Of a stretch of 5,302 nucleotides of DNA, positions 1 through 5,006 are shown one piece after another. Source of the DNA: Phycisphaerales bacterium (lineage in GTDB: Bacteria; Planctomycetota; Phycisphaerae; Sedimentisphaerales; Anaerohalosphaeraceae); assembly GCA_011055475.1 (NCBI GenBank), contig DSDH01000382.1:1-5302 (forward strand), written 5' to 3'. Both the position numbers and the translations under genes were made by a program. How positions within the stretch are numbered: the stretch's first letter is position 1; every line of letters starts with the position of its first letter. The notes under the pieces are model-generated. The model did no database searches, was not told where the DNA came from, and saw nothing but the letters and a program-made list of their open reading frames with translations.

Positions 1-202
1 CCGGGTCCGTCACATCCGCGGGCGCCGGCAGGGCGGTTGCACCCTCCTCAGCCAGACGCTCGGCCAATGCCGTGAGCCTGTCGGCCCGGCGGGCGACCAG
101 CACTACGCGGCTGCCCCGTCGCGCAAACGCTTGTGCCGTGGCCCGGCCGATGCCGCTGCTGGCCCCGGTGACGACAACCACCTTATTCTTCAAGTCGACC
201 AT
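1..202 (-). CDS. Classical short-chain dehydrogenase/reductase, N-terminal part (runs off left edge)
   Basis: The first 67 codons of a cytoplasmic NAD(P)-dependent oxidoreductase are present; the gene continues beyond base 1, so the catalytic Tyr-x-x-x-Lys is not visible. The start is the ATG at 202-200, and the protein opens MVDLKNKVVVVTGASSGIG. TGASSGIG (residues 12-19) is the glycine-rich dinucleotide motif of classical SDRs, on the expected first beta strand and helix. The second strand, RVVLVARR (32-39), ends in two arginines, which usually favours NADP(H) over NAD(H). ADVTD (62-66) matches the conserved adenine-ring contact. The start lies inside the end of the upstream epimerase gene (20-nt overlap, different frame), and a weak GAGAG site sits 3 nt before the ATG, so translational coupling is likely. 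It is the third gene of the amidase-epimerase-SDR operon. The family is secure; the substrate is unknown. Confidence 0.9.
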   Translation of the reverse strand, partial: MVDLKNKVVVVTGASSGIGRATAQAFARRGSRVVLVARRADRLTALAERLAEEGATALPAPADVTDP

Positions 203-1220
203 CGGCTCTCATCCATGTGATCGTATCCTGGATCGTCTGCTCGAACCCAATCCGGGGCTCCCAGCCCAGGCGCTGCTTTGCGCGACTGTGGTCAAAGTAA
301 CGGTAGAGATAGGCTGAGTCAAGTTGATCGGCGGTCAGCTCGGTGCGTCGCCCGATCCGCTCGACCGCCCGCAACACCGGCACCAAAAACGGCCGCGTCC
401 AACGCCCCAGCATCCGGCGCGGCGCCTGCACGCCCAGTTGCCGCGCGATGATGGCGTTGACCTCACAGAAAGTCAGGTTCCATCCGCTCAGCAGGTAGTG
501 GCCCGTGACGTCAGGCTGTAGGAGAATCGAGGCGATGCCCCGTGCGATGTCCCGCACATCGACGATGTTCGTGCCTCCGGGCATGTTGAACGGCACCTTG
601 CCGCGGCCGATGGCCTCAATCAGCCGTGCCGAGTTCGTCGTATCGCCCGGCCCAAACATCAGGCCGGGGTAAAGCGTGACGCACGGCACGTCTCTTTCGA
701 TGCGACTCACCTCAAGATCGGCCAAGTGCTTGGTGAGCATATAGAACTTGCCGACCCGCCGCGCGATGGACCAATCGAACTCATAATCCTCGTCGATGGG
801 CCGGGCCGGGTCGTCGCCATAGCCCAAGGCGGCGACCGAGCTGACGTGAATGAACCGTCGCACGCCATGCTCGCGGACCGCCCGAACCACGTTGGCCGTG
901 CCGCCCACGTTCACCCCGTGCAGGGCGTCGCGGTCCCGCCACGCGAAGGACACAAGCCCGGCGAGATGAATAACGCAGTCCACACCGGCAAAGGCCGGCG
1001 GTATCGCCTCGTAGTCGCGGATATCGACGTTCGGCAGACGCCGGATGGCCGCGTTCGTATCGAAGTCGAAAAGCGCGACGGCAGGCGGCCTGAGATCCAG
1101 TACGTCAACGCCCGCCAAGGCGCCGGCGCTCAACGGCTCGACCAAATGGGCCAGCAGGTGCTGCCCCAGGAAACCGCAGCCCCCCGTGATCAGAACGCGG
1201 CCGATCGGCGGCGATGCCAT
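183..1220 (-). CDS. NAD-dependent epimerase/dehydratase, extended SDR (3beta-HSD / dihydroflavonol reductase-like)
   Basis: A complete 345-residue protein of normal length for the extended SDR superfamily. The Rossmann motif TGGCGFLG is at residues 12-19 (Gly13, Gly16, Gly19). An acidic second strand (VDVLDL, Asp39/Asp42) suggests NAD(H). Further family marks are VDIRD (65-69), VIHLAG (83-88), NVGGT (104-108), the HVSS strand with Ser127/Ser128, and the catalytic pair Tyr160-x-x-x-Lys164. The C-terminal part ends in the usual form (DHSRAKQRLGWEP, then an amphipathic helix). It resembles the 3beta-hydroxysteroid dehydrogenase, dihydroflavonol-4-reductase and HpnA-type groups more than UDP-glucose epimerases, but this is a judgement by eye. 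No signal peptide is visible, so it should be cytoplasmic. The ATG lies 6 nt after the amidase stop, with no strong ribosome site, as expected for a coupled second gene. Substrate unknown: sugar nucleotide, sterol-like lipid or another ketone/alcohol. Confidence 0.9.
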   Translation of the reverse strand: MASPPIGRVLITGGCGFLGQHLLAHLVEPLSAGALAGVDVLDLRPPAVALFDFDTNAAIRRLPNVDIRDYEAIPPAFAGVDCVIHLAGLVSFAWRDRDALHGVNVGGTANVVRAVREHGVRRFIHVSSVAALGYGDDPARPIDEDYEFDWSIARRVGKFYMLTKHLADLEVSRIERDVPCVTLYPGLMFGPGDTTNSARLIEAIGRGKVPFNMPGGTNIVDVRDIARGIASILLQPDVTGHYLLSGWNLTFCEVNAIIARQLGVQAPRRMLGRWTRPFLVPVLRAVERIGRRTELTADQLDSAYLYRYFDHSRAKQRLGWEPRIGFEQTIQDTITWMRADGRLEE

Positions 1221-1226
1221 CGCCTG

Positions 1227-1982
1227 TTACTGCCCCAGGGCCCGGGTGATGCCATCGACAACGCAGGTCGCGATCTTGCGGCGATACCAGTTGCTGTTAA
1301 GACTACGGGCCTCATGTCCGTTGGTCAGATAGCCGGACTCCACCAGAACCGCCGGCCGGCTGTGCTCGGCCAGCACCTTGAAATCGGCTTGACGGACACC
1401 GCGGCAGGGAATGCCCGCATCCCGAAACGCCGCGTGAACACTGTTGGCCACGCGGCGGCTCTGCGCCAGGGCCGATCGGGCGATGTAGACCGTTGGGCCG
1501 CTGATGCTGCTGTCGCGATGGCTGTCGGCATGAATGGAGACCAGCAGGTCCGCCCGCGTGCGGTCGGCGATGGCGGCCCGCTCCAGAAGCTCCACGAACC
1601 GGTCGTCCCGTCGGGTCATGACGACATAGGCGCCCTCGGCCCGAAGCAACTCCTCGACGTCCCGGGCGATCTCCAGCACGATCGTCTTCTCAGGTATGGG
1701 CGAAAAGCCCGCCTCGCCGGCGCCGGGATCGTGCCCGCCGTGCCCCGGATCAACGACGATCGTCCGCCCGGCCAGCCGGCGGCCCGTCAACACCACGGAC
1801 GGTGACGAGCTTGTCGCCGTCGGCGTCGGTGTGACCCGCGGCGATGGGGTGTCCGACTTCCACGACACGTCCTCGGTGATGCGGGGCGGCCCGGCATAGG
1901 GCTCGCAACCCGCCAGCCACACAAGTGAAACAGCAAGCCCGACCAAGCCAAGGCGTATTCGAATCAAAGCGTACACTCCCAT
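1227..1982 (-). CDS. Lipoprotein N-acetylmuramoyl-L-alanine amidase (Amidase_3 family)
   Basis: A 251-residue zinc hydrolase that cuts the bond between N-acetylmuramic acid and L-alanine in peptidoglycan. Residues 1-25 are a lipoprotein signal peptide (Arg8/Arg10, hydrophobic core, lipobox LAGC with Cys26), so the mature protein should be membrane-anchored outside the cytoplasm. Residues 43-62 are a Pro/Thr/Ser-rich linker. The Amidase_3 domain fills 73-250: VVDPGHGGHDPG (zinc ligand His81), EKTIVLEIA (zinc ligand Glu98), VSIHADS (zinc ligand His151) and VLVESGYLTN (catalytic Glu215), so all active-site residues are present. There is no SPOR, LysM or AMIN domain. The same frame stays open far upstream, across the antisense of aroDE, but the signal peptide fixes the start near 1982. 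ATG 1982 has GAGAAG touching it. A TTG at 1967 (codon 6), 8 nt after GGGAG, is a credible alternative start that keeps the signal peptide. It is the first gene of the leftward operon. Confidence 0.93.
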   Translation of the reverse strand: MGVYALIRIRLGLVGLAVSLVWLAGCEPYAGPPRITEDVSWKSDTPSPRVTPTPTATSSSPSVVLTGRRLAGRTIVVDPGHGGHDPGAGEAGFSPIPEKTIVLEIARDVEELLRAEGAYVVMTRRDDRFVELLERAAIADRTRADLLVSIHADSHRDSSISGPTVYIARSALAQSRRVANSVHAAFRDAGIPCRGVRQADFKVLAEHSRPAVLVESGYLTNGHEARSLNSNWYRRKIATCVVDGITRALGQ

Positions 1983-2069
1983 CTTCTCGTCCGTGTTTGA
2001 CTGTGTATCGGCCGTCCTGTGTCCATCGCCTGAGATTTTCGCCGAGACCGATCCTGAGCAATGGGCCTG

Positions 2070-2097
2070 ATTATAGGTCCAGGGTCCCGTCAGGCAA
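2070..2097 (-). promoter_or_regulatory. Sigma70-type promoter for the amidase operon
   Basis: On the minus strand, TTGCCT (2097-2092, 4 of 6 consensus) is followed after 16 bp by a perfect TATAAT (2075-2070). Transcription would start near 2063, giving a leader of about 80 nt before the amidase ATG at 1982. The position directly upstream of the first gene of the leftward operon supports it. The weak points are the -35 match and the assumption that the host uses an E. coli-like housekeeping consensus. Confidence 0.55.
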
Positions 2098-2131
2098 GCA
2101 TTCGTCGCGTGGGATCGGTCCTGGCTGGACC
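2076..2131. repeat. Four GGTCCNG repeats in the divergent promoter region (possible operator)
   Basis: Two abutting direct copies, GGTCCAG (2076-2082) and GGTCCCG (2083-2089), fill most of the spacer of the leftward promoter. A third, GGTCCTG (2117-2123), and a fourth in inverted orientation, CTGGACC (2125-2131), form a 15-bp dyad around base 2124 with one mismatched pair. This dyad touches the -35 of the rightward promoter. Placement over one promoter and just upstream of the other is what a shared regulator site could look like. The motif is short and GC-rich, and one further copy lies inside aroDE coding sequence (2384-2390), so chance is possible. Confidence 0.3.
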
Positions 2132-2159
2132 TTGACCGCGACCCGGCGGCCTCTATAAT
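2132..2159 (+). promoter_or_regulatory. Near-consensus sigma70-type promoter for aroDE
   Basis: TTGACC (2132-2137, 5 of 6 consensus) and a perfect TATAAT (2154-2159) are separated by 16 bp. The predicted start is near 2166, giving a leader of about 42 nt before the aroDE ATG. An AT-rich hexamer like this stands out in such GC-rich sequence. It is the best promoter in the window and suggests steady, fairly strong expression unless the adjoining repeats bind a regulator. Confidence 0.7.
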
Positions 2160-2207
2160 ACGCGCGATAAGGCCTCGAACTCGTTTCCAGGGCAGAGGAT
2201 AGCACCC

Positions 2208-3770
2208 ATGACCTATCTGGCGGTCTCCATCAGCGGCGATGATGCTGCAGCAGTCTGTGCGCGGATGGATCGAGCCAAGCAGGGCGGGGCCGACCTGGTT
2301 GAATTGCGGCTGGATGGCTTGGTGGCACTCAACGCCCAGACGGTGCAAATGCTGCTGCGCCGCGCCGATGAGTTGGGTCTGCGGGTCCTGGCGACCTGTC
2401 GCGACCCGGCCGAGGGGGGGCTGCGCGATCATCCCCTGGATCTGCGGATTGAGATGCTCTGCGAGGCGGCCCACTGCGGGGCGTCCTTCATCGATTGTGA
2501 ATACGCCAACTACCGGCGGGGCGCCGCCCGCGGGCCCCTGATGGAAGCCCTTGGCAAGGCCCCACAGTGTCGGTTGATCCTGTCGGTGCATGATTTCGAG
2601 CGGCCGCTGGCCGATCCGCGGGCGGTCCTTCGTGAAATCCGGCAATCCTGCCCCGAAGCCATACCCAAGCTGGCGTATCGGGCCGATCACATCTGCGACA
2701 GCCTGGATGCGTTGAGGCTTGTCAGTCGAGTGTCGCCAGGTGAGATCATCATCTGCATGGGCCAGGTCGGCGCGATCACACGCCTTCTGGCCGGGCGGTT
2801 TGGATCGCTGCTTGCGTATGCCAGTCTGGACGATGAGACGGCCACCGCGCCGGGACAGGTATCTCTGGCGACAATGCAGTCTCTGTATCGATTTAACGCC
2901 ATCGGTCGGTCCACCCGACTGTTTGGGGTGATCGGCGACCCTGTCGCCCACTCGATGAGCCCGGCCATCTTCAATGCCTGCTTCGATGCGGCGGGCGTGG
3001 ATGCGGTCTATGTGCCGCTGCGGGTGACCGGTGGGGTGGAGGGGTTCGCCGCCTTTATGGATCGCATCGTGACAGGTGGGGCGGGGCACACAGCCGATTG
3101 GGGAGGCTTCTCGGTCACGATTCCGCACAAGGCCCACGCCCTGGAGTACCTGCGGGCGTGCGGTAGGCATGTCGAGCCGGGTGCGGCCCGGATCGGCGCC
3201 GTCAACACCCTCAAGATCGAGGCAGGGGGGCTCGTATCGGGCTATAACACCGACCGGGCCGGCGCCATGGAGGCCCTGACGTCGGCCATGGGCATTCAGC
3301 CGCAAGAACTCGCTGGAAAGCCCATCGCCATCGTCGGGGCAGGGGGCGTGGCCCGCGCCGTGGTGTCGGGCCTGAAGGATGTCGACGCCGCCGTGACGAT
3401 CTACAACCGGACGCTGGAAAAGGCCCAGACTCTGGCCGCCGAATTCGACGCCCAGTCCGCGCCGCTTGATGCCCTGGGCAAGGCCCGTCCCGCTATCCTC
3501 ATCAACTGCACGAGCCTGGGCATGCACCCGAACACGGACACTTCGGCCGTTCCCGCAACGGTGCTCCATAAGGGTCTGACGGTGTTCGACACCGTCTACA
3601 ATCCCATGGAGACCCGGCTCCTTCGGGAGGCGGCCGCAGCCGGCGCCCGATGCGTCAACGGCGTGGAGATGTTCGTCCGCCAGGCCGCCGCACAGTACCG
3701 CCTGTGGTTCGGCGCCAATCCCGACATTGATCTGATCCGCGGCGTGGTCCTTGCCCGCCTGGGCTCATAG
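2208..3770 (+). CDS. aroDE: Bifunctional type I 3-dehydroquinate dehydratase / shikimate dehydrogenase
   Basis: A 520-residue cytoplasmic enzyme for steps three and four of the shikimate pathway: 3-dehydroquinate to 3-dehydroshikimate, then NADPH-dependent reduction to shikimate. Residues 1-229 are the type I dehydratase: VELRLD (31-36), FIDCEY (94-99), LSVHDF with catalytic His128, PKLAYRAD with Schiff-base Lys154, and the closing block GSLLAYASLDDETATAPGQ (199-217). Residues 237-520 are the dehydrogenase: GVIGDPVAHSMSPAIFN (240-256), GFSVTIPHK with catalytic Lys308, NTLKIEAGGLVSGYNTD with catalytic Asp349, NADP motif GAGGVAR (377-383) with NRT (400-402), and the C-terminal NGVEMFVRQAAAQYRLW. 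GFSVTIPHK resembles the plant fused enzymes (GFSxTIPHK) more than the GVNVTIPHK of most single AroE proteins. Phe255 sits where many AroE proteins have His. AGAGGA (2194-2199) lies 8 nt before the ATG. All key residues are present, so both activities should work. Confidence 0.97.
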   Translation: MTYLAVSISGDDAAAVCARMDRAKQGGADLVELRLDGLVALNAQTVQMLLRRADELGLRVLATCRDPAEGGLRDHPLDLRIEMLCEAAHCGASFIDCEYANYRRGAARGPLMEALGKAPQCRLILSVHDFERPLADPRAVLREIRQSCPEAIPKLAYRADHICDSLDALRLVSRVSPGEIIICMGQVGAITRLLAGRFGSLLAYASLDDETATAPGQVSLATMQSLYRFNAIGRSTRLFGVIGDPVAHSMSPAIFNACFDAAGVDAVYVPLRVTGGVEGFAAFMDRIVTGGAGHTADWGGFSVTIPHKAHALEYLRACGRHVEPGAARIGAVNTLKIEAGGLVSGYNTDRAGAMEALTSAMGIQPQELAGKPIAIVGAGGVARAVVSGLKDVDAAVTIYNRTLEKAQTLAAEFDAQSAPLDALGKARPAILINCTSLGMHPNTDTSAVPATVLHKGLTVFDTVYNPMETRLLREAAAAGARCVNGVEMFVRQAAAQYRLWFGANPDIDLIRGVVLARLGS

Positions 3771-3806
3771 CTCGCGTGGCCGGTCAACTTTGGCGACAGG
3801 CGGGAC

Positions 3807-4475
3807 CTACAGATGGCACTGATCCAGGCCCCGCTTCTCCAGGTATCGCTGGTGGTACTCCTCGGCCCGCCAGAACGGCCCGGCCGGGACGATCTGCGTG
3901 ACGACGGGACGTCGAAAGCGGTTGGACCGCTCCAGACGCTCCTTCGACTGCTCGGCCAGACGCCGCTGCTCCTCGTTGAAGTAGAAGATCACCGACCGGT
4001 ACTGCGTCCCGACATCAGGCCCTTGGCGGTTAAGCTGGGTAGGGTTATGACCCTGCCAGAAGATGTTCAACAACTGTTGATACGTCACCTGCGACGGGTC
4101 ATATTCCACGCGAACCACCTCGGCGTGGCCGGTGCGATCGGTGCAGACCTGCTTGTACGTGGGCCGCTTCACGTGCCCGCCGCTGTACCCGACCGCCGTA
4201 TCCAGCACCCCCGGTACCTTGCGGAACGTGGCCTCGACCCCCCAAAAGCAGCCGGCCCCGAACATCGCCGTCTCGCGTTGCGGCGATGCTGTCTGGTCGG
4301 TCGGAGATGATGTGGGGTGGGGCGTTTCGGCCGACTGAGCCGTCGGCTGCGGGGCCGGATTGTTTGGATCGTTCAGCATAGCCAGCCATACCCTCGAATC
4401 ACATCCTGCAAGGAACGCCGCCGCAGCGCCCGCCAACGCCGCGAGGACCAACGTAATGCGGCAATACGTGCACAT
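3807..4475 (-). CDS. msrA: Peptide methionine (S)-S-oxide reductase with lipoprotein signal peptide
   Basis: A 222-residue enzyme that reduces the S-epimer of methionine sulfoxide in proteins back to methionine. Residues 1-24 form a lipoprotein signal peptide (Arg6, hydrophobic core, lipobox LAGC with Cys25), then a Pro/Thr/Ser-rich linker (about 36-67). The MsrA domain follows: FGAGCFWG with catalytic Cys76, AVGYSGG (94-100), Tyr107, TGHAEVV with Glu119, HNPTQLNRQGPDVGTQYRS (143-161, with Tyr159), and FWRAEEYHQRYLEK near the end. The C-terminal CHL contains Cys220, a candidate resolving cysteine. No MsrB domain is fused or adjacent. Export is unusual, since most MsrA proteins are cytoplasmic. 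Asp26 after the lipid Cys would mean inner-membrane retention under the E. coli Lol rule, but that rule may not hold here. GGAGAA (4489-4484) is 8 nt before the ATG and supports this start. The gene converges on aroDE with a 36-bp gap. Confidence 0.95.
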   Translation of the reverse strand: MCTYCRITLVLAALAGAAAAFLAGCDSRVWLAMLNDPNNPAPQPTAQSAETPHPTSSPTDQTASPQRETAMFGAGCFWGVEATFRKVPGVLDTAVGYSGGHVKRPTYKQVCTDRTGHAEVVRVEYDPSQVTYQQLLNIFWQGHNPTQLNRQGPDVGTQYRSVIFYFNEEQRRLAEQSKERLERSNRFRRPVVTQIVPAGPFWRAEEYHQRYLEKRGLDQCHL

Positions 4476-4725
4476 GCTTCTTGTTCTCCATTGTATCGGC
4501 TCCGTCGAGCCGTTCCTACTACCTACGCCCCCAACCCCCTCCGGTTCGCCGTTCCGCGGGGTGGTGCATGAGCCCGGTCTTTCGGAACCCGTCGGCGGTG
4601 GTTTTTCACGGCTTGGGAGGGGTGTTTGTGGGCTCCACGCACAAAAAGGGGCATTTTCTGCTTGTCATGGCCGCCGTTTTGAATAAACTGAGCAGCGTAG
4701 CCCGACCGATATGGGTTACGTTCGT
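4476..4725. other. Intergenic region between divergent msrA and the tRNA genes, no gene recognised
   Basis: These 250 bases separate the msrA start (minus) from tRNA-Met (plus). Short reading frames cross it on the plus strand, but none has a recognisable motif or a convincing start. Apart from the msrA ribosome site at 4484-4489, I find no good promoter for msrA. TACAAT on the minus strand (4495-4490) is too close to the ATG to leave a leader containing the ribosome site. A bulged inverted repeat, 4547-4556 with 4583-4597, precedes a run of five T (4602-4606), but it has a 26-nt loop and no gene in front of it. Confidence 0.5.
4662..4689 (+). promoter_or_regulatory. Possible promoter for the tRNA genes
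   Basis: TTGTCA (4662-4667, 5 of 6 consensus) and TAAACT (4684-4689, 4 of 6) are spaced by 16 bp. Initiation would fall near 4696, about 30 nt before tRNA-Met, a suitable leader for RNase P trimming. It is the best candidate seen upstream of the tRNAs, but the -10 is poor. Confidence 0.27.
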
Positions 4726-4799
4726 GGCGGTGTAGCTCAGTTGGTTAGAGCATGGGATTCATAAGCCCAGGGTCGGTGGTTCGAATCCACCCGCCGCTA
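4726..4799 (+). tRNA. tRNA-Met (anticodon CAU), elongator type
   Basis: A 74-nt cloverleaf can be folded by hand. The acceptor arm is GGCGGTG (4726-4732) with CGCCGCT (4792-4798), seven pairs including two G-T wobbles. The D stem is GCTC/GAGC (4735-4738 with 4748-4751). The anticodon loop is TTCATAA with CAT at 4760-4762, the variable loop has 5 nt, and the T arm is GGTGG/CCACC around TTCGAAT. The discriminator is A4799 and no CCA is encoded, so the 3' end must be added by nucleotidyltransferase. A paired 1-72 and the lack of three G-C pairs next to the anticodon loop argue against initiator tRNA. The acceptor ends resemble Bacillus elongator tRNA-Met, but a lysidine-modified tRNA-Ile cannot be excluded by eye. 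The anticodon-stem pair next to the loop (31-39) is an A-G mismatch, leaving four pairs (TGGG/CCCA). Confidence 0.95.
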
Positions 4800-4802
4800 T
4801 CC

Positions 4803-4854
4803 CGCCGGCTTGACAGGTGCCGGCGAGCCTGCCGTGGGGGGCAGCCTGCGGCAG
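4803..4854 (+). other. GC-rich hairpins in the spacer between the two tRNA genes
   Basis: CGCCGGC (4803-4809) pairs perfectly with GCCGGCG (4819-4825) around a 9-nt loop. CTGCC (4829-4833) can pair with either GGCAG at 4840-4844 or GGCAG at 4850-4854, giving two alternative stems. No T-run follows, so this is not a standard intrinsic terminator. It may mark processing of a joint tRNA precursor or be weakly terminating. The TTGACA at 4810-4815 lies in the first loop. Confidence 0.4.
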
Positions 4855-4881
4855 ATGACCCGATAATTCAGTGGCGTTTAC

Positions 4882-4954
4882 GCCCCCATCGTCTAGCGGC
4901 CTAGGACGCCGGGTTCTCATCCCGGTAACAGGGGTTCGAGTCCCCTTGGGGGTA
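4882..4954 (+). tRNA. tRNA-Glu (anticodon CUC)
   Basis: A 73-nt cloverleaf. The acceptor is GCCCCCA (4882-4888) with TGGGGGT (4947-4953), G1-T72 being a wobble. The anticodon stem CCGGG/CCCGG (4909-4913 with 4921-4925) encloses TTCTCAT with anticodon CTC at 4916-4918. The T arm AGGGG/CCCCT surrounds TTCGAGT. The D-arm sequence TCGTCTAGCGGCCTAGGAC and the TAACAGGGGTTCGA block are typical of bacterial tRNA-Glu. The discriminator is A4954; no CCA is encoded. CUC reads GAG codons, so a separate UUC isoacceptor is expected elsewhere in the genome. The gene follows tRNA-Met by 82 nt in the same direction and may share its transcript. Confidence 0.96.
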
Positions 4955-4956
4955 TT

Positions 4957-4995
4957 AAAGCCTTGTGGACAAATGCGTTACAGGGCTTTCTTTCC
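4957..4995 (+). terminator. Probable intrinsic terminator after tRNA-Glu
   Basis: AAAGCCTTGT (4957-4966) and ACAGGGCTTT (4980-4989) form a 10-bp stem with a single T-G wobble around a 13-nt loop, followed by a pyrimidine-rich CTTTCC. It begins 3 nt after the tRNA, where a terminator is expected. The loop is somewhat large and the U-tract is broken by C, which lowers confidence. Confidence 0.55.
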
Positions 4996-5006
4996 AAGGG
5001 CGGTCC

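Noticed and set aside
726..1805. Plus-strand 359-codon open frame
   Set aside because: It is antisense to the epimerase and amidase genes, both with complete catalytic motifs. Its translation has no domain signal and looks like GC-driven shadow.
1983..3569. Long minus-strand open frame continuous with the amidase, giving a possible 780-residue protein
   Set aside because: It is antisense to aroDE, which has full motif support. A lipoprotein signal peptide begins at 1982, and the upstream translation is low-complexity Arg/Gly/Pro/His text typical of GC-rich antisense frames.
3771..3806. Possible bidirectional terminator between convergent aroDE and msrA
   Set aside because: The 36-bp gap contains no stem longer than a few pairs and no T-run on either strand; termination is probably Rho-dependent or within the genes.
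3813..4310. Plus-strand 165-codon open frame
   Set aside because: It lies entirely opposite msrA, whose conserved motifs are intact; no domain or ribosome site supports it.
4547..4606. Inverted repeat followed by TTTTT, resembling a plus-strand terminator
   Set aside because: The 26-nt loop and 5-nt bulge make it a weak stem, and no plus-strand gene lies in front of it to terminate.
4810..4867. TTGACA (4810-4815) with GATAAT (4862-4867) as a promoter for tRNA-Glu
   Set aside because: The spacing is 46 bp, far beyond 16-18 bp, and neither box has a partner at a proper distance.
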